From: Penelope pileata
Taxonomy: Eukaryota; Chordata; Aves; Galliformes; Cracidae
DNA length: 64,000 bases
NCBI GenBank assembly: GCA_013396635.1
Contig: WBMW01000788.1
Span: 1,559,864 to 1,623,863, forward strand
Direction of reading: 5' to 3'
The stretch's first letter is position 1. Every line of letters begins with the position of its first letter. The position numbers were made by a program, and so were the translations under genes. This document shows, one piece after another, positions 40,216 through 53,246 of this stretch. The notes beneath the pieces are model-generated. The model had not been told where the DNA came from and made no database searches. It saw only the letters and a program-made list of their open reading frames with translations.

Positions 40216-40389
40216 TAAGGTTGCCCAGAGAAATCATGGATGCCTCATCCCTGGAAGCGGTCAAGGCCAGGCTGGAAGGGGCCCTGGGCAGCCTGATCTG
40301 GTGGGTGGCAGCCCTACCCACAGCAGGGGGTTGGAACTGGATGATCTTTGAGGTCCCTTCCAACCCAAGTCATGCTATGATTCTATGAT
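40216..40389 (+). mobile_element. CR1 LINE 3' end, plus strand
   Basis: The segment starts near AAGGTTGCCCAGAGAAATC and runs through CTGGAAGCGGTCAAGGCCAG, GGGCCCTGGGCAGCCTGATC and GGTTGGAACTGGATGATCTT to GAGGTCCCTTCCAACCC. It ends in ATGATTCTATGAT, the CR1 octamer tail. It is a strongly 5'-truncated CR1 copy containing only the end of ORF2 and the short 3' UTR. It looks less diverged than the other CR1 fragments in the window and differs from them in subfamily-type positions. Confidence 0.93.
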
Positions 40390-40652
40390 AAGCTTCTTAG
40401 CTTGTCCAACCAGACAGTGTGTGACAAGAAAAAGACTTCTAAAGCACAAGAAAGCTTTCCCAAGTGAGCTCTTTTGTTTCTCATCGTAGCTAGATCAACC
40501 AAGAAAAGAGCTCTGAAAACAAATGACTGAAAACAGAGCAGTTGGACACTGAATTCGTTTTATCTCTATCTTTCCAATGTTAAAATACTCTGTTTTTTAT
40601 GAAGGTTGAATTCCACAGTTTCCCAGAAATCTTTTTCTAAAGAGACCTGAGG

Positions 40653-40697
40653 AAAAAAAAAAAAAAANAAAAACAAAAAAAAAAAAAAAAAAAAAAA
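40653..40697. repeat. Long poly-A run interrupted by an N
   Basis: About 45 bases are A apart from an N at 40668 and a C at 40674. The N probably marks a sequencing or assembly break in the homopolymer, so the true length is unknown. The preceding 3' CR1 fragment ends about 260 bases earlier and is not obviously linked. Confidence 0.9.
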
Positions 40698-43600
40698 TAG
40701 ATAGAAACAACAAGAGTCAAAGCAAGCTGTCAAAGCAACCTTAGGGCAATCTGACCAGAAGCACAAAACCAGAGAGAAGTGGACTAATTCATAGGCAGTG
40801 ACTGGAAGCACCCTTCAGGCTAGATCATGGCAAAAATCATACTGAATATACGTTGCCCATCTTCCCAGTCCTCCAGAAGAGAACTACTCCTGTTGCCACC
40901 AATAAAGTAGTTCTGGTGCTGACAAGTTTCTCTTGATGACCAAGTTTGTCTGGTTTTCAAACCTAGTTGACAAGAGCACAAGTTCCTGCATCCCCCCAGA
41001 TAGCAGCCCTGGAATCAAGAGTGGTTTTAGGAGTACTGGAAATGTGGTACATTCCTTTGTAAGCAAGCCTATCTAGCAGCTAGAGATACCCTTTTTAATC
41101 TCTTTTTAGCCCTGCGTTTAAATGCTGTGTAGGACATTTAATTATGATGCTGTCTTCTTTCAAGCAGGGAAGATAGTTAGGTAGGTGCACTAGAGACCCA
41201 ACATTCTCTACCACAATCTTTTTTTCCCGGTGAGATCATAACCACATACTTCCTGGGCCAAAGCCAGAATGTACAACAGCAGGAGATTAATGAATGAGAT
41301 GGGCAAACCCATGTCCAAAGTTATAAAGTAAAAGAATAAAATACTAAAAGTCCTCAACGTATTAAAATAGAATCTAAAGTAAATGTAAATTAAAAATGTG
41401 GTGTTGTGATGCATTTAAACAGTGGAAAAAGATAGAAACTGTAATATAGACAATAAATGCAGGGAAACTGAAGTAGGAATAAGCTGCAATACTCTTACTG
41501 TCATGTGAACCACATAGATTGGGTAGTCCAGATTTGATGCTACAGATTATGCTGAGGTTAAAAAACAAAACAAAACACGACTTCTGAACACTTGGTAATG
41601 AAAATATTGCCTTGTCTCTTACTTTTCATTGTCTGTTTGCAAGCTACAGACCATGGAACTGCCAGAAAATGTAAAATCAGAAGTTTCGTGGATGACAACA
41701 GGGTTTTATAGTATTTACAATCTGCCTAGGAGACACAAGGAGATCAAAGTTAGAGTTACAGACTAAAAACAGAAAAAAAATTTCTAAACGGTTTTTTTTT
41801 CTTCACAAAGTCACATACTCACCAAAATTAGCAGGTGTAACTAATAATCCAGCGTAGGATTAGTCAAGTCAATTCTAGACGTACACCTCAGAAAGCTGTC
41901 CAACCCCCTTTAAAATAACTAAAGATCAATAGCCTTTTCTAGATCATAAGCTGTCCCATTTTTAAGTAGCTGTCTGGTTTAGATTTGATGAATTGCATAA
42001 GAGCTTACTTCTGAACTTCTGAGTGCAAAGAGAGTCCATACAACCTGCTTTAAAACAGATATCTGTGGGAGAATTTTTGTACAACAACAGACATGTGAGC
42101 AATCCAGCCGTTATGGACAATGCAGAAATCTAAGCAGAGATGATTGGCATGAATACAATGCCAGGGTGCGTGCAGAAGATAAAGTCAGAATCTGAGGTAT
42201 GTGCCGAAAACAAGGTCAGAAAACAGCCAAAAACAAGAACATCCTGAAATAAGAACGACTCCCGAATGTGATAACAGGAACTGTTTTCTCAATAACATTT
42301 CACTTCCCAGCAGCTGTCAATAACCAATTAGAAATGGACTGCTAACGTGTGTTTCACTGTCTTTAACCAATCACTAATAGCCGTGTGTCTCTTGCAAGAT
42401 AACAAATAATTATAAAAGAATCTGTGTTAGCTGTAATAAATTTGCATTCACTTGATCATATTGATCATCTAGTGTTTGTCCGAGCCTTCGCGTCGCAACA
42501 GATATCTATCTTTCAAACATCTAAAATGACATGGGATAGACTTCATCCCTGGGGCAAGGCAGATTATGGTGAACAAGAGAAGTTTACCCTAAATGTTGAG
42601 CAGTGCCATCAACACATTTGACCAGTATCGCATCAGGAAAGTGTTAGATGTTTCCTCTTGTGAAAGAAAAATTTGACAACATATATAAACAATATATTTA
42701 GACTCTTGAATTTACTAATGGTTTTGAACTAAAGGTTTTCAACCTCCTACTAGGATAGTAGATATAATTTGCGATGCCAGTCATAAGGAAGCTCAATATC
42801 AGAGTGTGAAAACAAGACCTATATGACTTTTACACCACGTTCTTCTTCCATCCTTCCCACAAAATTCCCACAAAAGTCACAAGAGAAGCAGGGGACCGCA
42901 TACTTCCTACATATATCATACTCTCAGCATGCACAAAATCTCTAGACAGGGAACAACAGAGAGATCAGCAGGGTAATTCCACACCCTTGCATTATTGTGA
43001 AAAAAATACTTTACAAGAAGGTCCTATACAACTTTGCTTGCCATATAACAGTTGGCTTTATTTGCTTAAATAAATATTTTACTAATATTGTGTGTTATCT
43101 AGAGTTTAAAGAGGCTAAAGATTTTCCAGTACCATGCTTTTATTCTGCTGAATGTTTTGATAAGCAAAAAGAGAAGCTACTTCAAAGAATTCATTCACTG
43201 CCCATTCAATTTTTAAGGAAAGAAAGATCTGAAAGCATATCTGGCTGCCTGTATCTGTGCAGGAACACTCAAGTACTTGTCATCTGGCATCAGCAAGCCA
43301 AATAATGTTGAGTCCTTTCTACATTCATTCCTTCAAAGGATTAAGTTTAGAGATTAACCATAACATCTTTCAACTACAGGCTCACATAAACATTAATAAC
43401 AAAAAAATAAAAATAAAAAATAAAAGCCAGTACTTAACACGTAATTTTATGCTGCATTTTTAAGAGTAGAGTGCAGCGGCTGTGATAGTACAGAATCAGG
43501 AGTAGTTTTATAAGCTGATTCCAAAACACTGCATGTATAATTTTAATTTTCTTAGGAGTTCTATTATTTAGGTTTGGAAAAGTAAGGTCATACAGGGTTG

Positions 43601-45040
43601 TAGGTCATTATTTTGAAAGATAATTAAGAATGCAGACAATCACAATGCTGTTCATAGTAAGCAATAAGCTACAAAGACATGTTAAAACAAATATTTCCAA
43701 TATTTATAAAAAGAAGAAGCAATACAAGATAATTTTAAACAAGGTATGAAACAAAGATTACTTAGGTATATTCGTATTATAGATGTATGCGGGAGCCATA
43801 CTTGTGCTCAAGCTTTCCCTAGCATCCAGACCTGGTGAAGACTTGTGAGCATCCAATAATAAACTTTGGCTACACAATGGAACACAAGAGAAAGTGAGTG
43901 TTGCTGTGGTCCTACATTTTCTGTGCACCAGCGAAGCACAAGTGAAGCCAGACCCAATCGGTGCAAGTCCACCATCCTCTACAACCAGTTCCTTGCAGCT
44001 ATGCTCCAGGAAATCTTTGCAACGTACAAATCATCCTGCATCCCAGATAGGCTCACAATGGCTGCAACAAGATGTTCTGAGATATACAGTGCATGCTTAT
44101 CTTGGTTTTGCAAAGTCAGCACAGATCATTATTCAGGTCATGATTCACTTTTTTTAAACTTTTCTTCCACATATGATTCATTGAACTGATAGAAACAGCT
44201 TGTGAGCCTCATGGTTCTGAGTAGCCACCCTGTAATCTGACTTCTAGCAGTGACAATAGGTGTCATAGTGCTGGGTTTTCAGTGTGTTCTAACAGTAAAC
44301 AGAACTATATAAAGGTCTAAAAACACAGATTTAAGGAGTCATTTTAGTTAGTATTGAGGAAATTTATCCAGAATTAGTCCTAATGGCTGTCATGATACTT
44401 TTTAATATGCATCTGTCTCAGCCAGATCCTAATATATAATTGATGTGATCCATATCCAAACAAATTATTATATGCTTAACTGAAATGTTAGCACCTCAGC
44501 TGATCTAATGTGCCTGTCTTAAGTATCGAATTACATACAACGAATCCATCACATTACTGTAAAGCTCTTCTACACTGGACCCTAAGTACTTCATGATAAT
44601 TTGACCCAACATAAAAATTCTTAAAATAAACACTGAACTCCAGAATAAAGAGCAGGAATGAGAGTGGAGACAGTATGGTAACAGACAGAGCATTGAATCA
44701 CGGTGCTAGGGCAGGAGGGCACCACTTCCGACACAAAACATCTAGATGCCTCAGCAGAATTAATTACAATGTAAGAATAAAAGTTTAAGACATTTTCTGA
44801 GTGTCACCATTTCCCTCCTAAAGTATATGGTGCATTGACTGCCACTGTCAATGCATGGCTCTTGAAATGAAGAAATATGTTGAAAAGATGAAATAATGTG
44901 AATTCTTTAATTGATTTATTTTCTTCAATTTATTAACACGATATTTACAGGGAAAGGAATTTTAATATCTCTAAATAGTTGCTTGATTACTTAACTATGA
45001 TCGTACAAGGTATGAAAAATGAATTGTGTAAGTAGATGTT

Positions 45041-45090
45041 TCTTTTCTTTTTCTTCTTCTTTTTTTTTTTTTTTTTTTTTAAAAAAAAAA
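45041..45090. repeat. Pyrimidine tract followed by T21 and A10
   Basis: A TCTTTTCTT and TTCTTCTTCT tract leads into T at 45060-45080, directly followed by A at 45081-45090. The adjoining T and A runs can fold into a perfect A/T hairpin. Such junctions are prone to replication slippage and assembly error. Confidence 0.9.
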
Positions 45091-48000
45091 GACTCCATCA
45101 GTATCAGGGACTTTTTTGAGGGAAGGCGGAGAGAATTGCATTGCTTAGGCAGATCATCTGAATTGCTTGTCATTGCATAATACTTTAAATATGAAAGCAG
45201 TTCTGTCTCAAGCAAGAAAGTGAGACCTAAGATCCATGTCTCCCATCTCATTTTCTGTCTTTCCAGTTTTTAATCAAAGTATATTAAGTCATTGCTTAAA
45301 AAGGGCATTCATTCTTGTGAATATTGTGGAACTGGGAGAATACAGATGTTTAGTAGCAGAAAAAAAGCATGTTAGAGGCTAAAATCCTGCTGATCTGATC
45401 CCTTATCAATGGATCAGCTTCACATGAACTTTGTGGGATCTTACACAGAGATCATGAATCATATGAGGCTTCTACATTGTATGTACAAGCTATCTTACTA
45501 CACAAAAATTTGGCTCTATACAATACTCCTAGAGACCACAAAAAAAAAAAAATCTGCGAAGAATTGAAACATTGATCTTGCCATAACCCCAGAAAAAACT
45601 CAGTGTACAGTTCAGGGCTTAGCTGAAGCAGCACTTGAGTGCTCTGCACCTGATGAAGTCTTAAGGCCATTGAACTGCAAACACGTCTCATATTTGTACA
45701 TATATACACACACAGAAAGAGCAGGAGAGACATTTCCCTCTCTTAATCACAAATATGAAATACAATTTCTTGTATTTCTTTATCATACATTCTCCAAAAC
45801 ACTTTTAAATAGCAAGTAACAAGTGCTTAATATGAGCACTCCTAATTAAAACCAATTTAGTGACTCCCAAAGTGATAACAGTTCATATTTATTTCTTATA
45901 CCAGTCTGAAGTGTTTTATCTCCAACGAGTTTTAATGCTTCCTGTTTCCTCTTTGAGGAAAGGACAGAAGTACAATAATCCCCAGTCAGACACAAATTTA
46001 CGTGCTGTAGGAGACAATCTCTTACGGTAGCACTCTCAGGGAAGAATGCTGGTGCTCTTTCAATCTGTCTTTCTTTCACAAGCTGTAATGTTTGCTCATT
46101 TACATTTTATATTTTATATATTTTACATAAGTTACAAGGTTTGACACAATCTTCCCATTAACTTGTACCTAAGAACATTGCACAAGTATAAAACTTCTTT
46201 CTGTTGTGATGCAGCAGTTTTATGGCAGTGACAGTTTGAGCACATGACATTATCAATCTTCTGAACAAGCTAGGCTTCCCAGCAAGGCTGCACATTTCCT
46301 ACACTAGAGCACCTCCAGGGAAGCCCCTAGGCATGGGGGTCCCATAACACCCTCAGTAGGGTATGTCACGTTGCATTATAAAAAAAGTTGTTCTATACCA
46401 GAGAGAATGTCAAAAAAATCATCTCACGCAAAACAACACAACTTCATTTTTTTTACACTGATATGGAGTATTTTGTGTCACTCACATTCTATTCTCCTAC
46501 AAGGCTCCATGTAATGGAGAAATCCTTACATAAGAAAATACAAACATAAATATTTCTTCTGCATGGAACCACACCCTCAAATGTCAAAAGGAAGTATGCC
46601 TTTCTTTAGTAACATAATATATAAATGTATATTTTTAAAAATACTCAGTGGTGTAACTAATGTATAATATGTATGTTACAGATAAGTTTGTATTGCATTT
46701 TCCAATTTGAACTTACACTTGTAGTCATAGCATTGCATGAGTTTAACTTTTCATACTTAACATTCGATTAGCATCCATCACTCTAGCCCTGCTTATTTCT
46801 TACAAGCTCTCTGGTAATCCATGAGGCCATGCAAGGTCACCGATTGAAAATTTTCTAGCTGTAAGATGTTAGAGAGTTTTCCCAGCACAAACATCTCCTT
46901 CAGTTATCAGAGTGCTTTTTCTACTTTCCCATTTTCACTCAGTAAATTTAAGTTATATGTATATCTAGGCTAACGAGAGGGAAAAATAAAGATCTTGGTT
47001 CAGAGACCCAGGGATCAAGAACGACTTTTACTTTCTTTCGGTCTTTCTACTATTTTATTTCTCTTTTTCCCTGTATTCATTAAACCATCCTGTAATAGGG
47101 ATAGAAGTCCACTATGAAATATGCAATCCTATGCAAGATGATCTACAAAGCACTTCATAATGCTGCTTAATTTGCCCATCTTTAGTATAAGTTGTCCAAG
47201 AAACAGAGATACCATACGGATATCAGCTTTCCTGATCACTGGAACTTGGTTCTTAGATTAGCCCATCAAAAAGAATACTCATCAAGGCTAATTTAAACAC
47301 ATGTAGTTAACGCATCTAAAACTAGCCTCAATAATCAATGGAGACCAAAGCATTCACGACTGAAGCCTAATTAAACTGTTCTGAGTCTGTCTCTGGAGGA
47401 GAAATGTCCTCCTCTCCACTGTTTCGAGATGGAGCTAATGGAGATCATCCTTACTGTGCTAACATGAGCGTTCGCAAAGGGCTCTTTCCAGGACAATCAG
47501 GAGTCACGGCTGTATCTTTGTTCTGTATACAGACACAAGTCAGAATTTACAGAGCACTGTGAGGAATTTAACCAAATTAAACAATCAAAATTAGGGATCT
47601 AAAGTAGCATGAATAACTCTCAAATACAAATTGAACAAAAAAAGTAAAATTTAAAGTTTGATATATATTCAATTTTATCTTACTTGCTGCTTCCCTTCAT
47701 TGAGGCCAGACTGTCAGAGGACAGAACTACTGCCAAATCTCTGAATGCAGAGATCTAAGAAATCTTCAAGTACTCTCCAAACCTACAAGTTGTATACATT
47801 TAATCAGTTGGATCTGAAATTGAGAATGATGCACAGAAATACAATATTCCAGACATCAAAATCTCATTACAGTGGAGTGACCCAGGGGATCAAGATAAAG
47901 CTGTAACAAAAACCCCAGACATAAACACAGAATTTACAAAGTAAACCAACACATTTTTCTGCTGTGCAGGTGACAAGCAACGGAACTTTTAGGAGCATGA

Positions 48001-51000
48001 ATAGGTCTGCGCTGTTGGACATTTACATGTCTGTACGCCAGTAAAAATGAAGGGGTGTGTGTGCATTATTGACATGCGTATGAGCTCAAAAACATACGCT
48101 AGGTGACACGGCAACAGTTTCAATCTATGTTTCTTCACAACTGAAAGGTAGATCCCTGCATTTTACAAATTTCCAAAGTGACTGAAGGCACAAGAAAGGA
48201 AGTTGTTTCTGTGACGCTGACTATAGCACTGTCCTGGGTGTCGTGCATGTGTAGAAAGAAGCAGATCCCTAATACCAAGCAGTGGTGTCACTTATTTTGA
48301 GCACACGGTCTTTGGGAGGCATATCAAGATACTCTGAGAATATATCAAGAAGACAGGCATAGGAGGAGGGAGTCTGACACAGTTTGGGAGAGCACACTGA
48401 GAAGTTTGACTAGTTGACTGAGCAGGGATGAGGACCCAGAAGACTGAACATGTCTCTTAACTCAGCCCCTGAAAAGAGAAAAAGGGACTCTTCCAAAAAA
48501 GACAACAAGCAAGGCCCAAACTTTCATTTGTCTTGTGAAGACAGAACATGAAGTATGGGAGACATAGGACTACTTTAATCCCACTTATGTCTTTGAAACA
48601 GGATGAAAGCACTGCCTGCACCCGGTTGACTCTCCACAAGCAGGCAATGGTCTCATTATTCCACTGGAATCAGGGATGGACTCTGTTTCCACAAGCAAAG
48701 TACAAGAGAGGCCACTTCTGCGTCTAGTTGTAGCCTCTAGTTAAAACCAAAGATAATTCCACGAGTGTTCTGGGTAATTCATGGTCATCCCTGTGTTGTG
48801 TCTATATCTACTAGGATGATACAGTGCCATTGAGTGATTAAGGGAAGAGAACTACATGCTCTAAAAGTGATAATATCCTCTAGGTGGGAAGAGGCTGGGA
48901 TCACCATGAGAAAGAAAGCACTGCACATCACTAAGCGAATCACAGCCTGATTTTATGAGTATTTATTTTTAAGATAATAAATAGTCTAGATTTTCCTATG
49001 GCATACGGAGATGGAATTCTCCACAACTGAGAAGAACACATAACATTTAGTTTCTTTATTTGAAAATATATAACAAATAAATTTGTTATTGGAGTATGTC
49101 ATATAGCTACGTTCAGAAACATCAAAATAGGAAAACATACTGGCCATAAACTGCTCTTTTCAAAACATATCACCTGCCAAAGCAACAATGTTAAAGTTAG
49201 CTTTAATGTAATCTGAAATGGGATCAGAATAAGGAACACATTCACCATTTTGCATCTATTTTCAGCCTTCATATTTTCAAAATTAAAATGTTTATTTTTT
49301 TCCTAAATTTAAAAGAAGTTTGCATGGAAAACTACATTCTAGCCAGCGTTACTCATCAATCAAATATTCAGGATTTTTCTGGGCATACAGAGTTCTCACT
49401 GCAATAGCTCAGACACACATGAATGCAAAATTTTGCCCGCAGTCAGAGGACTTTATATTAACAAAAGAGGGATTATTTTGAAATTTTTCTTTTAACTCAT
49501 TCCCCACTTTACGCCCTGCTTTCTCTGAACTTTTACAATGAATGTACAATATTCAGTTTCTATGAAAACAGTTGGATACATCAACTCCATCAAACATTTT
49601 TGCATCAGACCAAATATTGTTATTTTTGAAGGTTATTATAAATGGCAAAATGTCACCTGTGGAGTTTTGTTGCTCAATCATCTAATCCTATACAAGCTGA
49701 ATTTACATTAAATAATTTTACAATTTGGTCTAAAATTATTCAGAAGAAACAGAAAAATAATCATTAGATTTCTTTGCAATTAGGAACTCAAAAATAAAAA
49801 TCTACACTTCTAAACTGCAAATATACACACTTGAACAATCACAGATAAAACAATATACTATTTTATGAATTATATTTATCTTGTTTTTCAGGGAAACCAC
49901 AGTCAAAAATGCAGAACTTTGGAAATAACAATCACACTAGAAATTTAAGGATCTGATTTTCCAAGAAAATCAACTTGAAAACCTGATCTTTAATAACTAC
50001 TACTGATTTCAAAGAGAATTAAAAACACACTAAACTTTTTGTAGCATTCCTCTTCATGTCATACATTCTTCTTTGCCATGTATCGGTATTATGCATGTTA
50101 ACTGGAACCCCCTTTCTCTCTACATGATTTAAACATGCTCAAAAAGGTGTAATCCAGAGCTTAGATTCCATGCTTGCAGCATTTCTTGGCCACTTCATAT
50201 GAAGTTTGCTGCTAATAACTACACAAAATTCAAAGCACTAAGGAACATGAAAGAATGGTTCTAGAACAGAAATGATTATAATAAAACCTTGTTGAACTTT
50301 TGGATGGGAGTGGGCTGCTCAACACTTTAAACACTTTGCCTTGATTTTATCCTTATGATAAAAAAAGGCACAAAAGATCCTTTACTCCTCTCTCCCCTCC
50401 CTAATAAACGCAACAATTCAATAAAGCTTGGGAAACACCATGGTCTTGAATAGAGACTCCATGCTCATTCACTGCCAAAACAAGTACAGAGAGTTTGTAC
50501 AAAACTAAGACAGAATTTGGTTTTTGTTTAAGAACTGATGCTTTGCTGATGCTTTTAAACATGAGTGGTTTCCATAATGCTGTCTGTATATTAAATTATC
50601 TATTTTGCTTTCAAGCAAAGTCTTCTGTCACAAGACTATTCTCCCTCCCATATGTTCAAAACTTCAAAGATTTTTCAAATCTCCGTTTTGGTCCCAGTGC
50701 TATTCTAACTGAGAACAGGCACAAATAGAATTTGTGGAACACAAAGGTAACGAAACAACAAAATCTGTCACTTTGATCTGTTTTCTTCAGTGTGCCACAC
50801 AAACCAGACACAAAAATGCAAATCTAAAGATAAACAGTTCATACACTATTGAAGCACTGTGCATTTGCAGCATTTCCTTTGCTGAGACCCAGGCATGAGT
50901 GGGCTGTGCAGAGAAACAAAAACCATGAAAAGCACAGATAGATCTGCTTGCAAGATACTTAATGCTGCCTGTGGGATAAACATTCATAAAAATCAAGACT

Positions 51001-52374
51001 CCACTGAGTATATATAAATTAAATATATCATTTGGAAATACAATAAACAAAGACGTTTCACAGACTTACAGCTGATCTTAGCAAGTACATATCCAGCGGG
51101 TACAATAGACTTATACTACAGAATTTATTGACACTGCAGCATTATCTACAGACATTAGATTTCAACAGATGTGCTTGAGCATCGATGCCACATACATTAT
51201 TCTACACGTTGCACAGAAAGACCAGGGTACCATTTAATGAACTTAGATGAAAATATAGAAGAAAGTGATTTGCAGTGACAGTCTGCCCAGATGAGCTAAT
51301 GCTGAAGAGACACTTCTTCCTTTCCACACGAGTGACTGCAAGGAAATGATATAGCCCAAAAGAACAAGTACACTAACCCATCCAAAGAAAGAACATTTGG
51401 GCCACTAAAAGGACCTGCAGGTAAAAGGGACAGCTGCTTGTCCTCCATCAAGCTACCTGGTTAGTGAGAGGGAACACTGCTCCCCCCCTGCATCTCTATC
51501 CTTCAGGTTAGCTTCAGCAGATTATTTTCTCTTCTTCCTCATGTTGGGTTAGATTAAATAAGCCTGCCTGTGATTCCAGAATATACACAGAAGATGATTC
51601 AGATCAAATCACTCTGACCTCCAAATCAGTCACACACCAAAAGTTCAAAAGCAGATTAAGCTTTCATAGATCCAAAAACCTGACTGTGACCCCTTCAGTA
51701 TGAACAATGGCATTTACTGATAAATTGTTTTTTTCAAGCAACATATAGAGATGTAAAAATTTCTTTCCTTCTATCAAGGCAAAAATAAAGCTGCTTAAGT
51801 TGCTTCTCAGTCATAGGTCAAAGCTGATGGTCCCTAAACCTGTCAAGAGCCATCTCTTAAACATTTAACGTCAGCTAAATTAGATTATGACTAAACAAGA
51901 TGATATCAACAACTAAATAGCCATTTGCTTTTTTGCAGCATGTCCTCACTGATGCCAGTTGATCTGCTTATGGAAGTACTCGCTAGGACGTGAGCTTGGA
52001 CCACAAAAGACGCATCATCCACCTAGTTCTAGAAACAATGAAGAAATTGAATCTCACAGATTATGTGAAGAATTGATAAAGTTTTGGATGAGCACTGCAA
52101 AAGCAATTAGAACAGCTAGGAAACTGAAAAATAAACAGATTACCCAGGAGGTCCATGGAGAGGAATATCTACTTTGGTCAACATCCAGGGAGAAAATTTT
52201 TTTGTGTCTTTCAGTCTCACACTTTCACAGTGGCAGAAGACTGAGACTTGCAGTATGGCTGTACCCTATTTTGCTGAAAACAGCTGCTGATATCTCTGGC
52301 ATTGGAAAATATATAGGAAAAATGCTGTTTTGGGAAGATCCTTTCCCTTCTCTACAGTTTTAGAGACCATTAAT

Positions 52375-52520
52375 TCACACCTGCAACTTTGAGGGCATTC
52401 TTTATCCATGGCATTAGACTAAGCTTCATTATAAGGATGTTGTGGGAGACAGTATCAAATGCCTTGCTGAAGTCAAGGTAGACAACAACCACTGCTCTCC
52501 CCCATCTACCCAGCCAGTGA
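52375..52520 (-). mobile_element. CR1 internal fragment (reverse-transcriptase region), minus strand
   Basis: Read on the minus strand, the piece translates to VYLDFSKAFDTVSHNIL (within about 52435-52495), the conserved reverse-transcriptase block of CR1 and related LINEs. It is followed less clearly by WIKN-type sequence towards 52400. The fragment lacks the 3' end and octamer tail, so it is either an internally broken older CR1 or a piece left after deletion. The outer limits are approximate, and the core 52433-52515 is secure. It encodes nothing functional. Confidence 0.8.
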
Positions 52521-53216
52521 TGAAAATGATTGATAAATCAGATAAAATATCATTACAGGGATGAGATCATAGAATTTGGGAACACAAAATCAATAGTTAG
52601 CTGGCCACAGGCTGTAACAATTTCTGTTTTATTTAATCAACTATTTCCGACATAAATTCTGTGATACTATAAACTAAAATTAAGGCCTTCTGTTTTGAGG
52701 TTTGTTTTTTTTCTTTTTGCACGGGCAAACTACCTTTGAAAATTCTTAGAATACTTCAAAAATACTTTGAAGTTTGATTATTCTTTGCAAAGTCTCTTTG
52801 TTTGATTTTATATTGAGGGCAAGATTGTGGCAAGTGTACAAGCAGGAATTGCATAAAAGCATTTGTGGGAGGAAAAGAGTGTTGAGAGCCCTCGAGCCCT
52901 CTGTGTCCCAGCTTTCCTCTTCTAGTCAGAATGTGAAAACAATTACTGCTTTCATGTTCTCCTACTTTACTAAATATTTTCATCTAAAACATTTGTTGAT
53001 AGCAGGTCTCCCGAATTCTTATTTATTTCTTCATCTAGGAACAAGATTCTGAAATCATCATACTTAAATGAAAAAACAGCCATCTGCTCAGGACTAGAAA
53101 CCATTGGATGCATTACACTATAAGCAAATAACTATAAAGTTTGTGAGCAATCCAGCAGGCAAGGCATTCAACAAGAACATAATATCTACATTAGTGTTTG
53201 TAAGTGAAAGCCCAGG

Positions 53217-53246
53217 GAAGCAGCTTTTGAAGAAGCAGCTTTTATG
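53217..53246. repeat. 15-bp tandem duplication, two units
   Basis: The unit GAAGCAGCTTTTGAA at 53217-53231 is followed directly by GAAGCAGCTTTTATG at 53232-53246. It is a small local duplication with no known role. Confidence 0.8.

Larger units (their letters stand above)
40390..52374. other. AT-rich non-coding stretch with simple repeats
   Basis: Apart from the A run at 40653-40697 and the T/A tract at 45041-45090, I recognise nothing specific in these 12 kb. Open frames reach 107-134 codons (for example 51959-52363 plus strand), but none encodes a recognisable domain. The interval 47280-47530 is of mixed composition with TTAATTA-like cores and could be conserved non-coding sequence. That is only an impression. 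Confidence 0.6.

Noticed and set aside
51959..52363. Plus-strand open frame of 134 codons
   Set aside because: The translation resembles no known family, and no supporting splice or start context is visible.
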